Shown here: piece after piece, positions 47,101-57,684 of the stretch
How positions within the stretch are numbered: the first letter of the stretch is position 1
Layout of the letters: the number at the start of each line of letters is the position of its first letter
Assembly: GCA_008508345.1 (NCBI GenBank)
Contig: QNGE01000279.1
Coordinates: forward strand, 118,854 to 182,853
DNA from: Paragonimus westermani
Taxonomy: Eukaryota; Platyhelminthes; Trematoda; Plagiorchiida; Troglotrematidae
DNA length: 64,000 bases
Direction of reading: 5' to 3'
Notes under the pieces: model-generated
Told to the model about the DNA's origin: nothing
Databases searched by the model: none
The model's input: only the letters and a program-made list of their open reading frames with translations
Translations under genes and position numbers: made by a program

Positions 47101-50100
47101 TATTACAACTTGCTCGTAACGTTGTGTTATTCCCAATCTGTTTATCAACTAGTGTGTACTTGTCAGTGACAACATCCATTACTTTCGATACTCATGAGCC
47201 ACATCGCATTGATTAAGAGGGTATCACTTATGTCGCAAGATGAGGTCGTCAACAGTTAATATGATGTTCGATGCACCGTTTCTGAAGCCGCTGGACAGCA
47301 AACGAGTTAAGTGTGTCTCATAATGAGATGGAGGCGGAGAAAATAGCCACAGTCAATAGTTTTTCTTCTTATTTAGCACTGACGTTGTTTGTCAGTAATT
47401 CAGAGCCTATGCGGATACACTCAATTGGGTCATTTCATTGAGCTTATTGAAAAAAGAAACTCTGTAAGATTGTCATTTTGCTTCGTTGTCAAACCGATTA
47501 GGAGCCCTCTGATTTACACAAGGTTGCCCCTGTTCAGTTTTGAGTGTCTACGTCATTGCAGAATTGTTGTCACTTCGAATGCCAGACCGTGTACGCCAGT
47601 CAGTATCAGCATACTTGTGGTTCTTGTCAGAACAGACTCATCAGTATAGCAGGAAGACCACATACGTTGCGAAATGCTAACACCTCGTCAGGTTCTAACT
47701 AAAAACAATCAAATACGCATGCTACCAACAGTTGAATTAGGTCAAAGGTGACAACGATAAGTAGCGTGATTCATTGACTCGCTCACGCAGCAGTGCCCGA
47801 TCCCGGCAAATCAATAACAGTCCTCTGGCAATCAGATGCTTGAGTTTGGGGTCACGTAAGTACACAATGAACGAGTCGAGCAGGCTAATTTTTTGACCCT
47901 CCTCCGGATTGTGTCCTGTAACTGTTGATGCCGGCTCCCGCGTTCTGTTGTTGGTTCGATTTTTTTAATCGAAGGAACCACTTAGAGAAGTGTTCGACCT
48001 TTCGCTGATATAGGCATCTATCTGTTACACCAGTGTACCTATCAATACAATCGCTAGTGGGTTGATGATTGACACATATGACATGGTTGATTGCATCTGT
48101 TTCCGAAGTGGCTTTTGACATTGACCGATGCCAAAGGACGCTTGCACACATGTGCCACCATAATCAACTTACTTTGCACTACGGATGGCTCCACTCATAC
48201 GCTCCATATCCAATGTAAACTCAAGTAAGACCGGGAGGCTTGTAATGATGGCATGATGGTTTCACTAATCATGCCTAGCGTTTTATTGACGTATTCAGTG
48301 ATTATGTGATACGATGAACGCTGTAGCTACAGGGTATATGCGTTTCCAAGTGTTTTGGATTAGGTGACATGCTCTGCTTGACAGGTGGCCTCCAACTCCT
48401 CGGGCATATACGATATCGATTCGCACCAGCGTAGGGTCATCCAGAATTTTAACAGTCCTGAAAAATGTGTAGGTGACAGGATGGTATTAGCTTAAGTGTG
48501 ATTTTGCTATGTTCACCCTTGAAATATCATGAAGATTAGTTGCCATTACGCCTGATTCTTTCCATGAATATTTCAACATATTATAGTCTGAACCAGTGTT
48601 TAGTGCATTTAAATCTAGGCTAACTCTATTTATCTTGAGAAATACATCTGAGTTTGTGAATTCTGTGAACTGGATCAGCATCACGAATCACAAAATGCTC
48701 TACAAATGTGCAGCTTAAACACAGTTGAATATTTGTGTACCTATGTAGAATGTATATACATATACATAAATTGTAAGGTATTCGTACCAAATTTAGTGCG
48801 AATGAAGTCAACCAGTTTGGGCGTCGTATTTAACATGTTATTGATAATTAGATTGAGAATAGCACAACGTTAGAAGCAAGTTGTAATACTCTACGTTTCA
48901 ACCACCTCGGGTGGCCTTCCTCAGGAGTGTTGCAATTTTTGCCCGCGCGATCACTTACACATAATTTGTGTTTATATATATATATATATATATGGCCAAG
49001 ATGGAACTAAATGAGCTAGGTCCCGAAGTTCCTAAATTTATGCAGTAGAATCGCAATGATGACAGCCTGTTTGATGTGTTCCAAGGCACAGTTGATGTGC
49101 AGAGCTTTGGGTAGTGCATATCCAACCACACAGTTTACTACAAAAGATGGAAATGAAGAAAAGTTACCTTTTGCTGACTCATCAAATTGGATCTATCCAC
49201 TCAAAAATCTGTTCATACTAGTGAAACGTGGATTGAATAGTACCTTCAATTTCTGTGTTTTTCTTCCTCGAACTAGAAAACGTACGTTAGAACAGTGAGT
49301 TACAAGCCCGAAATTCTTTTGGTTAAAACAGATATCCAATGGTAGGACTATGAAATTGTAAACTGGCTGAAGCCAGTGAGGGGAACGATAGAAATTCCAC
49401 CTATCTAGTGCAGTTTGACCGCTTATCAGTCAGAGGATGACAGGTGCAGTTACCGAGAGTTATTATGCCGCACAGATGATCTTTTCATGTGAGATTGTCA
49501 CATCTTAACGATGGTTCAAACAAATTCGGTCTTCCGATATTTGTTATCTCACCTGTTGTCAGCCTGGCTACTTTGAAAACCTCTGAGCATCTATCGAATA
49601 GGATACGTGAACATCTTCGGAAGTGATCCTGTAGTCGTGTGAAGAAACCTACCTTGAGTAGTATTGAATCACGTTTGATGGATACGCGTCGTCACATCAC
49701 TTTCAAAAGCCTATGGAAAGTGTTCCGCATCTGCTCTTGACCTATCAAGTAGGTGTACTGCTAGAAGACTAGAAGCACTGGTCACTGCAATTGGTCTTAT
49801 AATTCCAAAGTGATTTGAATTATGGATTTCTATATCAAGGATAATGTTAGAAGTAAACAATTTGTGGTACGTATGTCACGAGGTATTAACATTCTGATTT
49901 TCTGTCGTCAATAGCCGTTAGAGAATGTACCAACATGGCATCAAATGTATCTCACAGACACAACTAAACGAATCAAACAAAACATTTCCAATCTTTCGCA
50001 CTCAGAAAGTTTGGCAGACATCCACGGCCAGAAAAAGCACCGGAATTCTCGAGTTTCGGTGTGCAGATAAAGATGCGTTTCTTTAAATATCATCTAGACG

Positions 50101-53100
50101 GGATCATTTGGCAGATAGCTTGGGCCATAAAAGATTATTCTTTTTGCGCAGCCCCTAGTCAACCATTATTCTGCGTACACTGTTATGCTTTAGGGGATTA
50201 TTTTTCCATCGTAATAGTAATCTCATTTGATCACTGTTTCTCCCGCAGTACCTCAGTCCAGTTGCAATTATAACGATATCTACACAGACGGGGCAGATCA
50301 GTGCTCCCATCAAAACGTGGTTAATGACAGTACTGTCGACCAACCAAGTTAAAAACAGAACTTTTCTCACAAGTGATTACAGCCTTCGCATTCTAATTGA
50401 GATTTCCATTCAACTTCTTTTAAAACGAGCACTATACTCGATTTTCGCTCTTAATGCTCATTAGTTTGTATCCTCTCCACGACCGGGAGTTAAACTCTGG
50501 TCACACCTTCAAAAGACAAGGATATACATTGTTGACGACTTGTAACGAAGGTGGTTCGAATATTCTGCTTATTTTTGGCAATATTTGGTTGACGATTTCA
50601 CGGGTATGCGAAGATTACCGTCAGCCAGGAACGATATTCGACTTCTATCACTCGAAATCCCCTAATATTTATCACAATAACAAGTTGTTGACAGGACCAA
50701 TCACAACGAGCCGGACTCAACCATTTTCAGACACATTATAGGGGCAGGTCAAAAAGTTAACCCAATCAAATGGTTCAATAAATTTCCTATCCCGAACTTA
50801 CTGGTGATTAATTAAACGAACTTATAAAACTTGCGTTAGTGATACAATCACTCTCCTTGCCATGAGATTGATTCCGCTGTAGAGTGGGAAAGATGGTGAC
50901 TGTTTGTATTAGCTTGTTCATTTGTTATGCGCACGCTATACAGATCCTTCGGATTTCGCGTTAACAGTGGACGAGAGTAAGTCAAAGTTTTAACACCTCG
51001 TGACATATATCCCTGTTTCAACAAAATGACTTCTCATTTGAGGGGGTCATAAGAATCAATTTTCCACTTTCAGCAAAAAATAAGCGCACTTCCATTAGTG
51101 GCTTTGTGGATAGAAATAACGGTGTCGGTATCAGTGACATATTGATATGGCTTCTTGATAAAGAACAGTCTTGACTCAATGTATCCTTCTTCGAGCTGTC
51201 TCTGTGCTCACCGGTTCGTTGACGTTTCTCCGCTGTCAGAAGCAGACGTATTACTTGAGGTCACGTTCTAGAAACGTCACAAGCCACCTTGCAAAGACGA
51301 ACTACGCCGTGCCGTATCCGTAGGTATTGTTCAGCCTTAAACATGGTTGTTCCCCATGCTGCGGAAACTGTACGTCCGTTGCACCTCGCAAACTAAGCGA
51401 GACCAGCAAAGAAGATATTTGTGATGAACAACCTGAGTTTCGTAACGCTTGTGCCTAAGTCGATCATGTAGTCATCCTTCTGCAAATGGTTTAACGCAGT
51501 CATTCGTACTAAAGCTCGACAATATTCGTCTTACCAGGCATCACAGAATCCTTCAATTCAGCTGACAGGGTTACACTCTGAGACTATTTGTTAAGGAGGT
51601 GTGTCCTGAGGAGAATATCGACATCCTGAGTGCAATTTGCTGTCAGATCTCGGGGTAAGTTATGATTTATGTAGCGTATTGCCGATCTTCAGCATAGCAA
51701 GTCGAGTGTAAATTCTGTACCACTTCCCCTCTTTCCTGTTCAACTTTGCAGTGGACAAGATCCTAGAGTTCGCTCTTACGGGTTGCGAGTATGTTGTATG
51801 GAACTGATCTCAGGCAATAGACTTCGAAACACAAATCCTGTGAGAGTTCATGAGTAACTCAAAGAGTCTTAGAGAGTTAAGAGACTACAGTTCATTAGTT
51901 TAGAATTGTATGTGCACCGTCTAAGTACAACATTATGTTACGAAATTGACGAAACTCTGCTGCTGTTCTCAATTTCGTTAGTGAGCCGTTGGAGATAGTT
52001 AAGTTCCTGTTGTTTGGGAGCTGTATCAGCGCTGGTGAGATCTTCGGTGAGACCACAAATCGTACAGCTAAGGTTAGGATGTCGTTTATAAACTTACACC
52101 ATCTGCAACGTTGGCATGGTCTCAGTGTTTCTGTAGAAGGTTGGGCGTACAAATTCACTGTAAGAGTGGTCCTATTGTGCGGCTGCGAAACCTGGTTCAT
52201 CCACAGAGGAGATGGATTAGGCTGGAAGCGACAGCTTGGTGGCCAGCGTACGACCTGTGTTCGGGTTATGGAGGCGTTTACACCGACACCTGCTTCAGTT
52301 TGGTACTGGCTTCCTGGCTGGAGTCCGAAGAACAAACAAAACCTTTCGCTGAGGATGCTGTCTGATGTGGTGAGAAACAGAAGTCAATGGCGCTCGTGTC
52401 GCGAATCAGTGTACACTAATGTCGTTTCTTTTTTCTCGCTCTAATTCCTTCTCGTTCCTTACCTAGCACAATCCTTTTTTTTCTCGTATGTTGTGACACG
52501 TCTATCACTTCACGCAGGCTTTATGTGCTAACTATACTAAGTAAGTATCTGCATGGTTCCGGTAATTTTACTTGTGAAACTTCCGCTTGTAAAGCAAAAT
52601 TCGTGTTGTCAGCTGATGGATTTTAAAGTGGGCTGTCCCTAGATACCCTCTGGGAGGAAACACTAGTCATAAGCGTCGGGTATTTCGTAAACTAACTGCA
52701 GCGATATTTTGTGAGGGACTAATTTCGTGCCATTTCTTTGTTTTGCCCCTGTTTCCCCAGCTTTTTATTCAAAATCCTGTATACGATGAGCTGCACAGCC
52801 AATGTAGCCTGTCGTTCTCAATGACCTCCAGATCGAGCTTGATCAAGCGCATTCCTCTGTCTCATGCCAGTAATTTCAGCTCAATCGGGGCCTGGAAGCG
52901 GAACGCAATACGAGTAACTCGGATTCGTGAGCTTTTATCGTTTCAGAAGACTTCGAGTGACATCCCTAAGTCGTGTGATCGAGTGATATCGCCATATCCG
53001 ATTCAGCAGTCATCCGAATCGCTGCACAGTCGTTTCTCCTGCGCCGCATTCTATCACAATGAGCGGTTATTGGCCGAATCAGAAAGTTACTACTTAAAAC

Positions 53101-53210
53101 AAGTTCGGGTTCCGGAAACGAGTGTTTTCGATCCGAAGGGTTTCCCAAGTCTGTTTGGTCCGGGAGACACTGACAGCTGTGGAACGATCACACTGCTATT
53201 CGAGGGCTGA
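37216..53210 (+). CDS. Calpain, CAPN5/TRA-3 type (split gene, nine exons proposed)
   Basis: A calcium-dependent cysteine protease gene. Proposed exons: 37216-37506, 37550-37743, 37856-38150, 40806-41003, 41174-41491, 43585-43713, 43960-44168, 45720-45882 and 52761-53210; all junctions are GT/AG and reading phase is continuous, giving about 748 residues. Catalytic triad: Cys79 ([11 protein letters not shown]), His279 ([10 protein letters not shown]), Asn310 (RVTNPWG). The calpain beta-sandwich (FFSNPQ, then [20 protein letters not shown], then [10 protein letters not shown]) follows, and a C2-like end replaces EF hands. That layout, with [29 protein letters not shown] and [10 protein letters not shown], points to the CAPN5/TRA-3 group (about 640 residues in vertebrates) rather than the EF-hand calpains. 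Exons 1-7 are strong, exons 8 and 9 tentative. The strand of C2 before exon 8 is unresolved and an upstream 5' exon is possible. No symbol is given because orthology was not tested. Confidence 0.85.
38935..39155 (+). pseudogene. Gypsy-type RNase H scrap in calpain intron 3
   Basis: In one or two frames: [29 protein letters not shown], then [20 protein letters not shown] and GKVKDENI. The order (sham of SRTL, YSLVEKEAYA, FTDQKSL-FMF, KIKNDKI) is that of Gypsy RNase H. A stop sits between the two halves. It is a different lineage from the fragment at 16455, to judge by the QKSLAFMF block. Confidence 0.6.
40806..41491 (+). CDS. Calpain exons 4-5: catalytic subdomain IIb and start of beta-sandwich
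   Basis: Exon 4 (40806-41003, after ttttgccag) encodes [10 protein letters not shown] with His279 and [14 protein letters not shown] with Asn310. Exon 5 must start at 41174 (gctag), not at the nearer cttctag at 41180, because only 41174 keeps the frame open: [19 protein letters not shown]. It ends [15 protein letters not shown] and FFSNPQ before gtaaag, which is the entry into calpain domain III. The [10 protein letters not shown] block is the family's normal GEFWM-F-D element. Confidence 0.9.
43585..44168 (+). CDS. Calpain exons 6-7: beta-sandwich domain
   Basis: Exon 6 (43585-43713, after tatattccag) encodes [20 protein letters not shown] and [11 protein letters not shown], then gtgagt. 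Exon 7 (43960-44168, after cgacatcag) encodes [27 protein letters not shown] and [12 protein letters not shown], then gtgagt in phase 2. The run of boundary-matching residues (NPQ to FRFDV, VFR to VEANR, NSR to GRYV) follows the CAPN5/TRA-3 pattern closely, which is the main support for the exon choice. Confidence 0.88.
45720..45882 (+). CDS. Calpain exon 8: candidate C2-domain exon
   Basis: Between tgttccag and gtgagc, one nucleotide plus 54 codons. It encodes [31 protein letters not shown] and SKINVGIQ, which read like central C2 strands (a basic G-x-x-x-R strand, an ESF-type strand and an I-x-V strand). Its one-base start fits the phase-2 end of exon 7 and its phase-0 end fits exon 9. The first C2 strands are missing; 45601-45690 contains [13 protein letters not shown] in the same frame but a TGA at 45691 separates them, so an extra small exon may exist. 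Confidence 0.5.
46280..46729 (-). pseudogene. Penelope-like element PLE-3, endonuclease end, cut by assembly gap
   Basis: From the gap leftwards: [18 protein letters not shown] edge, then [23 protein letters not shown] (split here by residue drift), [19 protein letters not shown] (about 46640-46580). This is the segment that follows the GIY-YIG nuclease in Penelope polyproteins. Further left (46336-46355, minus strand) lies CTGATGA, nine bases, then GAAA, a degenerate version of the terminal motif. The rest of the element is in the gap. Confidence 0.65.
46730..46941. other. Assembly gap (212 N)
   Basis: Run of unknown bases between a Penelope fragment and a large inverted repeat, the kind of place where assemblers break. 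Confidence 0.99.
46942..47148. repeat. Near-perfect inverted repeat, arms about 101 bp, 6-base spacer
   Basis: Left arm 46942-47042, right arm 47049-47148, spacer tgtgat. I count about three mismatches in the arms besides a one-base length difference at the outer edge. Each arm contains the Penelope-type terminal motif; on the plus strand of the right arm it is CTGAGAAA (47065-47072 region), stem 47073-47079 with 47083-47089, loop CGA, GAAAC 47090-47094. A single-arm copy is at 48838-48940. The left arm touches the assembly gap, so an assembly fold-back is possible. Confidence 0.9.
47149..48094. other. Intron sequence, no gene recognised
   Basis: Inside the proposed last calpain intron. ORFs at 47389-47649 (plus) and 47885-48151 (minus) carry no motif that I recognise. 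Confidence 0.4.
48095..48238 (-). repeat. LINE 3' UTR repeat, copy 2
   Basis: Similar to 16739-16880 (gatgccaaaggacgc, catatccaatgtaaac, agaccgggagg). No coding sequence of the LINE accompanies it, so it is a 3'-end relic. It lies in the last intron of the calpain gene model. Confidence 0.6.
48838..48940 (-). repeat. Penelope terminal motif, single copy
   Basis: Matches the left arm of the inverted repeat at 46942-47042 with scattered substitutions (for example ttagattgagaatag for acagattgggaataa). Motif on the minus strand: CTGAGGAA 48917-48924, 7-bp stem with CGA loop 48900-48916, GAAAC 48895-48899. Homology stops at about 48937 (gcaattttt). Confidence 0.75.
48972..48992. repeat. (TA)n microsatellite
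   Basis: About ten TA units directly downstream of the single Penelope motif copy. Confidence 0.9.
48993..51979. other. Intron sequence, no gene recognised
   Basis: About 3 kb. An 80-codon plus ORF at 49056-49298 and a 95-codon plus ORF at 50454-50741 have no known motif. No exon with calpain C2 character was found here. Confidence 0.4.
51980..52500 (+). pseudogene. RTE-type LINE 3' fragment in last calpain intron
   Basis: Encodes [44 protein letters not shown] and, after an internal deletion, [14 protein letters not shown] and [19 protein letters not shown]. The second half parallels 36780-36990. One 151-codon frame (51989-52444) spans most of it, but RT motifs upstream are missing. Confidence 0.75.
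52761..53210 (+). CDS. Terminal exon: likely calpain C2 end with divergent insert
   Basis: After gtttccccag, 149 codons and a TGA stop. It opens [19 protein letters not shown] and closes [20 protein letters not shown]. The opening fits a C2 strand region (x-DE-x-L) and the end fits a final C2 strand (G-T-I-T-L). In between lies a Ser/Arg-rich stretch not usual for the family. Phase 0 matches exon 8. A canonical AATAAA follows 100 bases after the stop, so it is clearly a 3'-terminal exon of some plus-strand gene; assignment to calpain is the simplest reading, not proven. Confidence 0.6.
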   Translation, partial: LFIQNPVYDELHSQCSLSFSMTSRSSLIKRIPLSHASNFSSIGAWKRNAIRVTRIRELLSFQKTSSDIPKSCDRVISPYPIQQSSESLHSRFSCAAFYHNERLLAESESYYLKQVRVPETSVFDPKGFPSLFGPGDTDSCGTITLLFEG

Positions 53211-53309
53211 TTTGTCATTAAGCCCTTTTTAACACTTAGTACTATCCGGCACGTCTTAACGTAGACGTATGTCTTACGTTTTACATGTGTGCTGTGCATT
53301 GTCATATGC

Positions 53310-53315
53310 AATAAA
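53310..53315 (+). terminator. Polyadenylation signal AATAAA
   Basis: Canonical AATAAA 100 bases after the stop at 53208-53210, followed by a T-rich stretch (gttcttttttagtttttgc), a typical 3' end for the plus-strand gene ending here. Confidence 0.65.
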
Positions 53316-54655
53316 TGTTCTTTTTTAGTTTTTGCATCTTCTGTTTACTCTGTCTGTGTCACTGAATGCCCACGTTTATCAAGTTGAAATCATTCGAAGG
53401 TTTACGGTACGAAAAGTCTTCCACCTGTGATGTGTCTGGCTTTGTTGGCCTTAATTCTCGCAAACTCTTTTTCTGGACAGTTTTCAGGTTGGAGCTTTGT
53501 TTATTCACCTTAGGCCTTACCGAAAGGATTTCCGATAATTCACTTAACCTTGACGGATTTGCCATCGTGACTAGCGTAGTTGTTCAGAATCTGCAATCCC
53601 ACAGCGTATTTCCGTGCTATTTGGTACGCTTGTTATGCCAATGTCCTCTTAGTTGAAAGCAAGCCACTTGCGTAAAAATATCGGGTGTTGTCGTTCCATT
53701 AAGATTTCAACGTTAGTATCAAGTTGGTAAGATATCCATTTAAGGGGTTACCGTAACTTCGTCTTGACCGTTGATCTGGTTGGGTGCACCCCATGTGGTG
53801 TACAGAGTCCCGTATGAGCTTGAAAGTGTCAAGAGGTGTAGACAAAGTCAATCGCGATTTACCGACTGGTTCTCAGCTTTGTTGCAGCTAATTTATCATC
53901 GTTTCCTGTTAGTAAGTCGCAAAACTGCGATAAAGTTGTGCGATTCAGCATCTCGATCGCAATATTTCAAATCAAAGGCCTTGTTCGCACCGTATGTATG
54001 CTGTTTGCGATCGAGTGCTTGTGACACAAGTAACATCTTTTTGCATTGTTTCAACCAGTAATTAATTGGCCCTTTACGTCATATTTGTCATCAATTTTTG
54101 TACTACACACTCGTTGTTTGAAACCGTGTCCAACAGAAACGTATGCTGATTGCGTCAGTACAGTGGTTTTCACTTGAGGAGGCTAAGTAGTGGGTTGATT
54201 TGAGGAAGAGAGACTCCCTCGTTTGCGATAGAAACAACACTTCGGAAATTATCCATTGGTTTGTTCTACTAATATAGGTACGTGGTTTATGACACTGTGT
54301 AAAACACGCTTTACTGTATATCTGATGGATGATAGTGACACGCGAGTGACTATTACACCACTCGGGTGCTTAGTTATCCGACCTGCCCGACGCACCTTTT
54401 CTGTTCCTTTGACATGTTTGGAATCGGTTTTTAAACCCATAGAAGAAGTCAGCCGATAGCACGATAATCAGGTTATGACTACAAGTTTTTATATTCCTAC
54501 GTTTCTGTTCATCTCTCACTACAAGGAATTTCTGAAATCAGACGGCCAATTCTGTCGATAAGAGTTTATCTGACTACTCTGGAAACTTTGCCGGCCATCT
54601 GATTTGAAACATCCACCGTTGATCTGTTCCGCTTTAGTAAACGCTTTGAATTCAG
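53316..54655. other. Probable intergenic or intron sequence
   Basis: Short opposing ORFs at 53359-53656 and 54249-54459. The plus frame at 54290-54459 (TVYLMDDSDTRVTITPLG) has protein-like composition but no splice sites that join it to the next candidate exon in phase. Confidence 0.3.
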
Positions 54656-55449
54656 GTTTCATTTTGCCGGATTCTATCTCTGGTGAATCTGACAATTTGT
54701 GCATTAAAGTTTTGTCACCGACGTTTCGAGCATTAATGTACGGTTGGTATTATTATAGCTACGGTGACTGTCATAGCCTGAAATTGATTACATGGGCGGA
54801 ACTATTCAAGTAAATGTACCCATATTTTAATTTTGTTTGAGATTAATTCGTTCGGCCTCTTTTAGAAGTTCAGCAGCGAATTTAGCATTGTGTTTGCCTG
54901 TGATTCAATTATGGGAATACCATAATTCATAATCTGTGACGATCAGTAGTGACCCAGTTAGCATGCCTCTTCTGTTCAAGGTATTTAACCAAACAGATTT
55001 CGGTGGTGTTTGGTGCATAGTGGCCATAATCAGCATCTTCATTACTGCATCAACAGTCTGCAGTGTTTACGGACTGTTGTAAAATCGTGAGACAATAGAC
55101 ATCAAGCCGTAGGTCCAGGGTAAAAGCAAAGGGGTGATTGAGTTATTAGCACACAGAATGAGTCAACATCAAACCGGCTACACTTGGCAAACAAAAAGTC
55201 AGGTTGCAGTTGAGGTTTGGACGGTATCCACGAAGCAGCTACCCTGCGACTTTCAGTGCCTCACTTCCTTACACAAAACATTCATCCAAACAGCGACAGT
55301 ATCCGCACCACCGAGGTCGATTAGCCAAATTCACTTCAAATGGGCTTCATCTCGAAAGATAAATCTGACTTACCATGTCCAAGCCGATAGTGATTGTCCA
55401 TCTCTATATATTGTGGTTTGGAGTACTTCATTCGGGACGACACAGGATG
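54656..55449 (+). CDS. Two candidate exons of an unrecognised plus-strand gene
   Basis: Exon a: 54656-54809 between gaattcag and gtaaat, encoding FILPDSISGESDNLCIKVL, RALMYGWYYYSYGDCHS and LITWAELF. Exon b: 55157-55449 between gcacacag and gtaatt, encoding MSQHQTGYTWQTKSQVAV, SISQIHFKWASSRKINLTYH and SLYIVVWSTSFGTTQDG. Exon a ends AA and exon b begins A, restoring a Lys codon, so the phases agree. The composition (beta-rich, few low-complexity runs) looks like real protein. I do not recognise the family. Confidence 0.35.
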
Positions 55450-57499
55450 GTAATTACTAAATCTGCCACGAATATTGACTAGCCAATGTGGCGAAGACTG
55501 CAAATGTTAGACTGAATGTAATTAACAAAAGGACAGGTTGAAGGCTCATTTGAAACGACAGGCGTTAACATCCTTACATTTTTTTACACAAACACTGCAA
55601 TGTATCAGAATAAGCATTTTTCGTATCTAAATAACAGGTCGTTTATGTTGAACTATGTCGGAAAAAGAACTATAAAGCCATCCTGACCACCTTTATCCGG
55701 AAACTAGCAGTGTCCTGCGCTTTTTCGTTTCCAACTTAGAGCCTGAATACAACGTATCTCCAAGCTCCCAAGACTTGAATCGGAAGAGGATAAATACCGT
55801 TTTCGTTTAAGGCAGTGCCCGTGCTACGCATCAGTGACATCTAGATTGAATTTCAATGTTGATCAACATTGAGCGCGCATTCTCATGGTTGTGTATTCGG
55901 CATTGGTCTCCAACCATGTTTAACGACAGGGAATATGTTGGTATCAAAAGGAAACGGTCGTTATCCTCTTTCGTCGATTCGTTGAGGACAATCCCGCAGT
56001 GTCCTTTATGGTTTCTCGTGAGGTTCGCCTCATATTTTGCTTTTACCGCTGAAGTACTCTTCGTTGTATTAAATGTCGAAAGGGGATTTCCATTGGTGTC
56101 CTTTGAATGGGTTTGAGGATCGTTCTTCCTTATCGTTCAAATGGGGTCGATAGATGCTCCAGACGGTGACTGACCGCACAATGTGACCTCGAAAATGGTT
56201 TACTGTTAGAATACATTTGTTCAACAGCCTTTTTTGTGCTTTCTTGAAACCGGCAAATGCTGCAGCTCATCACCATGGAGTTGGATGTGGCTGACCTACT
56301 AATTGTGTCCGTTCAACGACTACTCATCATTGCTAAGTTATGGTTTCGTCACCGGCTAGTAGTTGCTCCTGAATAATTTACTTATAACAAGTGGCATTCC
56401 CTCGATGTGGAACCTACGTAGTTCGTTATGATGAAACGTAACACTTGGCGTAAGTTAGATAAACAATTCGATATTCGTGAGTCCTTCACACGTGCATGTT
56501 TGAGTTAGCTTGCTGGAAAGGAAAATCGGGAAAACCTCTATAGCGTCGTATGTATTATCGTTACTTCATGTGAATCGAATGCTTTGTTTAAGTCATATAC
56601 GTACACTGTGCAACTGTTTGACATATCATATTCCGAGAAATGCATCTGCTGAACTGGTGAGTGTACGAAACCTTTGTTATTAAGTTCTACAGGACATTGC
56701 ACTATTTTGGACATAGATCAATTTTGGAAGAGGGCGGTTCTGAAAGTCGAGAGAAGCTGTTGGATTTGTCAAACTCTCTACTTGGGCTGGAATCTAGTCC
56801 ACATGGGTCTCGATTGGTCACACCCCTACATTAAGAATTGTATCTTTTTAGCGTATAAAAATGTGGGATGCTGAAAATTGGCCGTAAGAATGTGGTATTC
56901 TATAGACATTGGAATGTTTACTATCCCACAACTTACGAATGATGTTAGGTTTGGCCATCATTTAGAAAGTGCTGACGAAATTATTTGTAATAGTTCGTCC
57001 GGACTCGTATTATACGGACGTTTTAATCTCTGCTAATTTCAACGCGTTCTGTTAGCGATAGTTCATTGTGGTCAAAACGCTGGCTCTCAGTTGTATCACT
57101 CTGACGTGTACATGTGAAGAAAGGGCCGAACTAGGTCGTATATATAGCCCTGCAATCGAACGCTCTTCTAGGGGCGCATGTATCGCCATGTATGTTGTAA
57201 AGTGTTTCATACAGTTGAATTTGCTTCGTCCTGCCTCGTATATTATGGTCGGCTGTTAAAATCGATTTGAAAGTAAGGCGATCAGACCGCTGGGTGACTA
57301 CTGTAAAGCTCGTTTTTTACTTATTTTTAGACGACCTGCGTCTTTCGATGTGAGATATTCGGGTCTTTTAGAGGAGGAGGGCGACGACTTGTTCTGAGAC
57401 TGTTCGAATTAATGCCAGACTAAGGGACTATTATGTGGTTTTGGGCAGCAGCAACCATTTCTTAATATTCGTCTGTTCCATAGACTTAGACGTTGATAG
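55450..57499. other. Candidate intron, no feature recognised
   Basis: About 2 kb. The 86-codon plus ORF at 55856-56116 and the 66-codon ORF at 56674-56874 lack motifs. Nothing repetitive noticed. Confidence 0.35.
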
Positions 57500-57684
57500 C
57501 TGACTCTACCAGATTTACGTTTGCCGTTACGATTTCAATAACGTTCCCACCACCTCGTGAAGCTTTTTTTACTAAATCACTCCTGCTGGTGCCACTCCGG
57601 CTGAAGCGTTCGTCTAATACCTTAAATATAGTTGTAGGGAAAGTGGATGTGGTATTTATCCCGACGTCCATGAATCGGCCCTAA
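57500..57684 (+). CDS. Candidate exon of the same unrecognised gene
   Basis: After acgttgatag the frame reads DSTRFTFAVTISITFPPP, SLLLVPLRLKRS and LNIVVGKVDVVF before a stop at 57682. Its two-base start fits the phase-1 end of the exon at 55157-55449. The acceptor lacks a good pyrimidine tract and the opposite strand (57486-57671) is also open, so this is weak. Confidence 0.25.
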
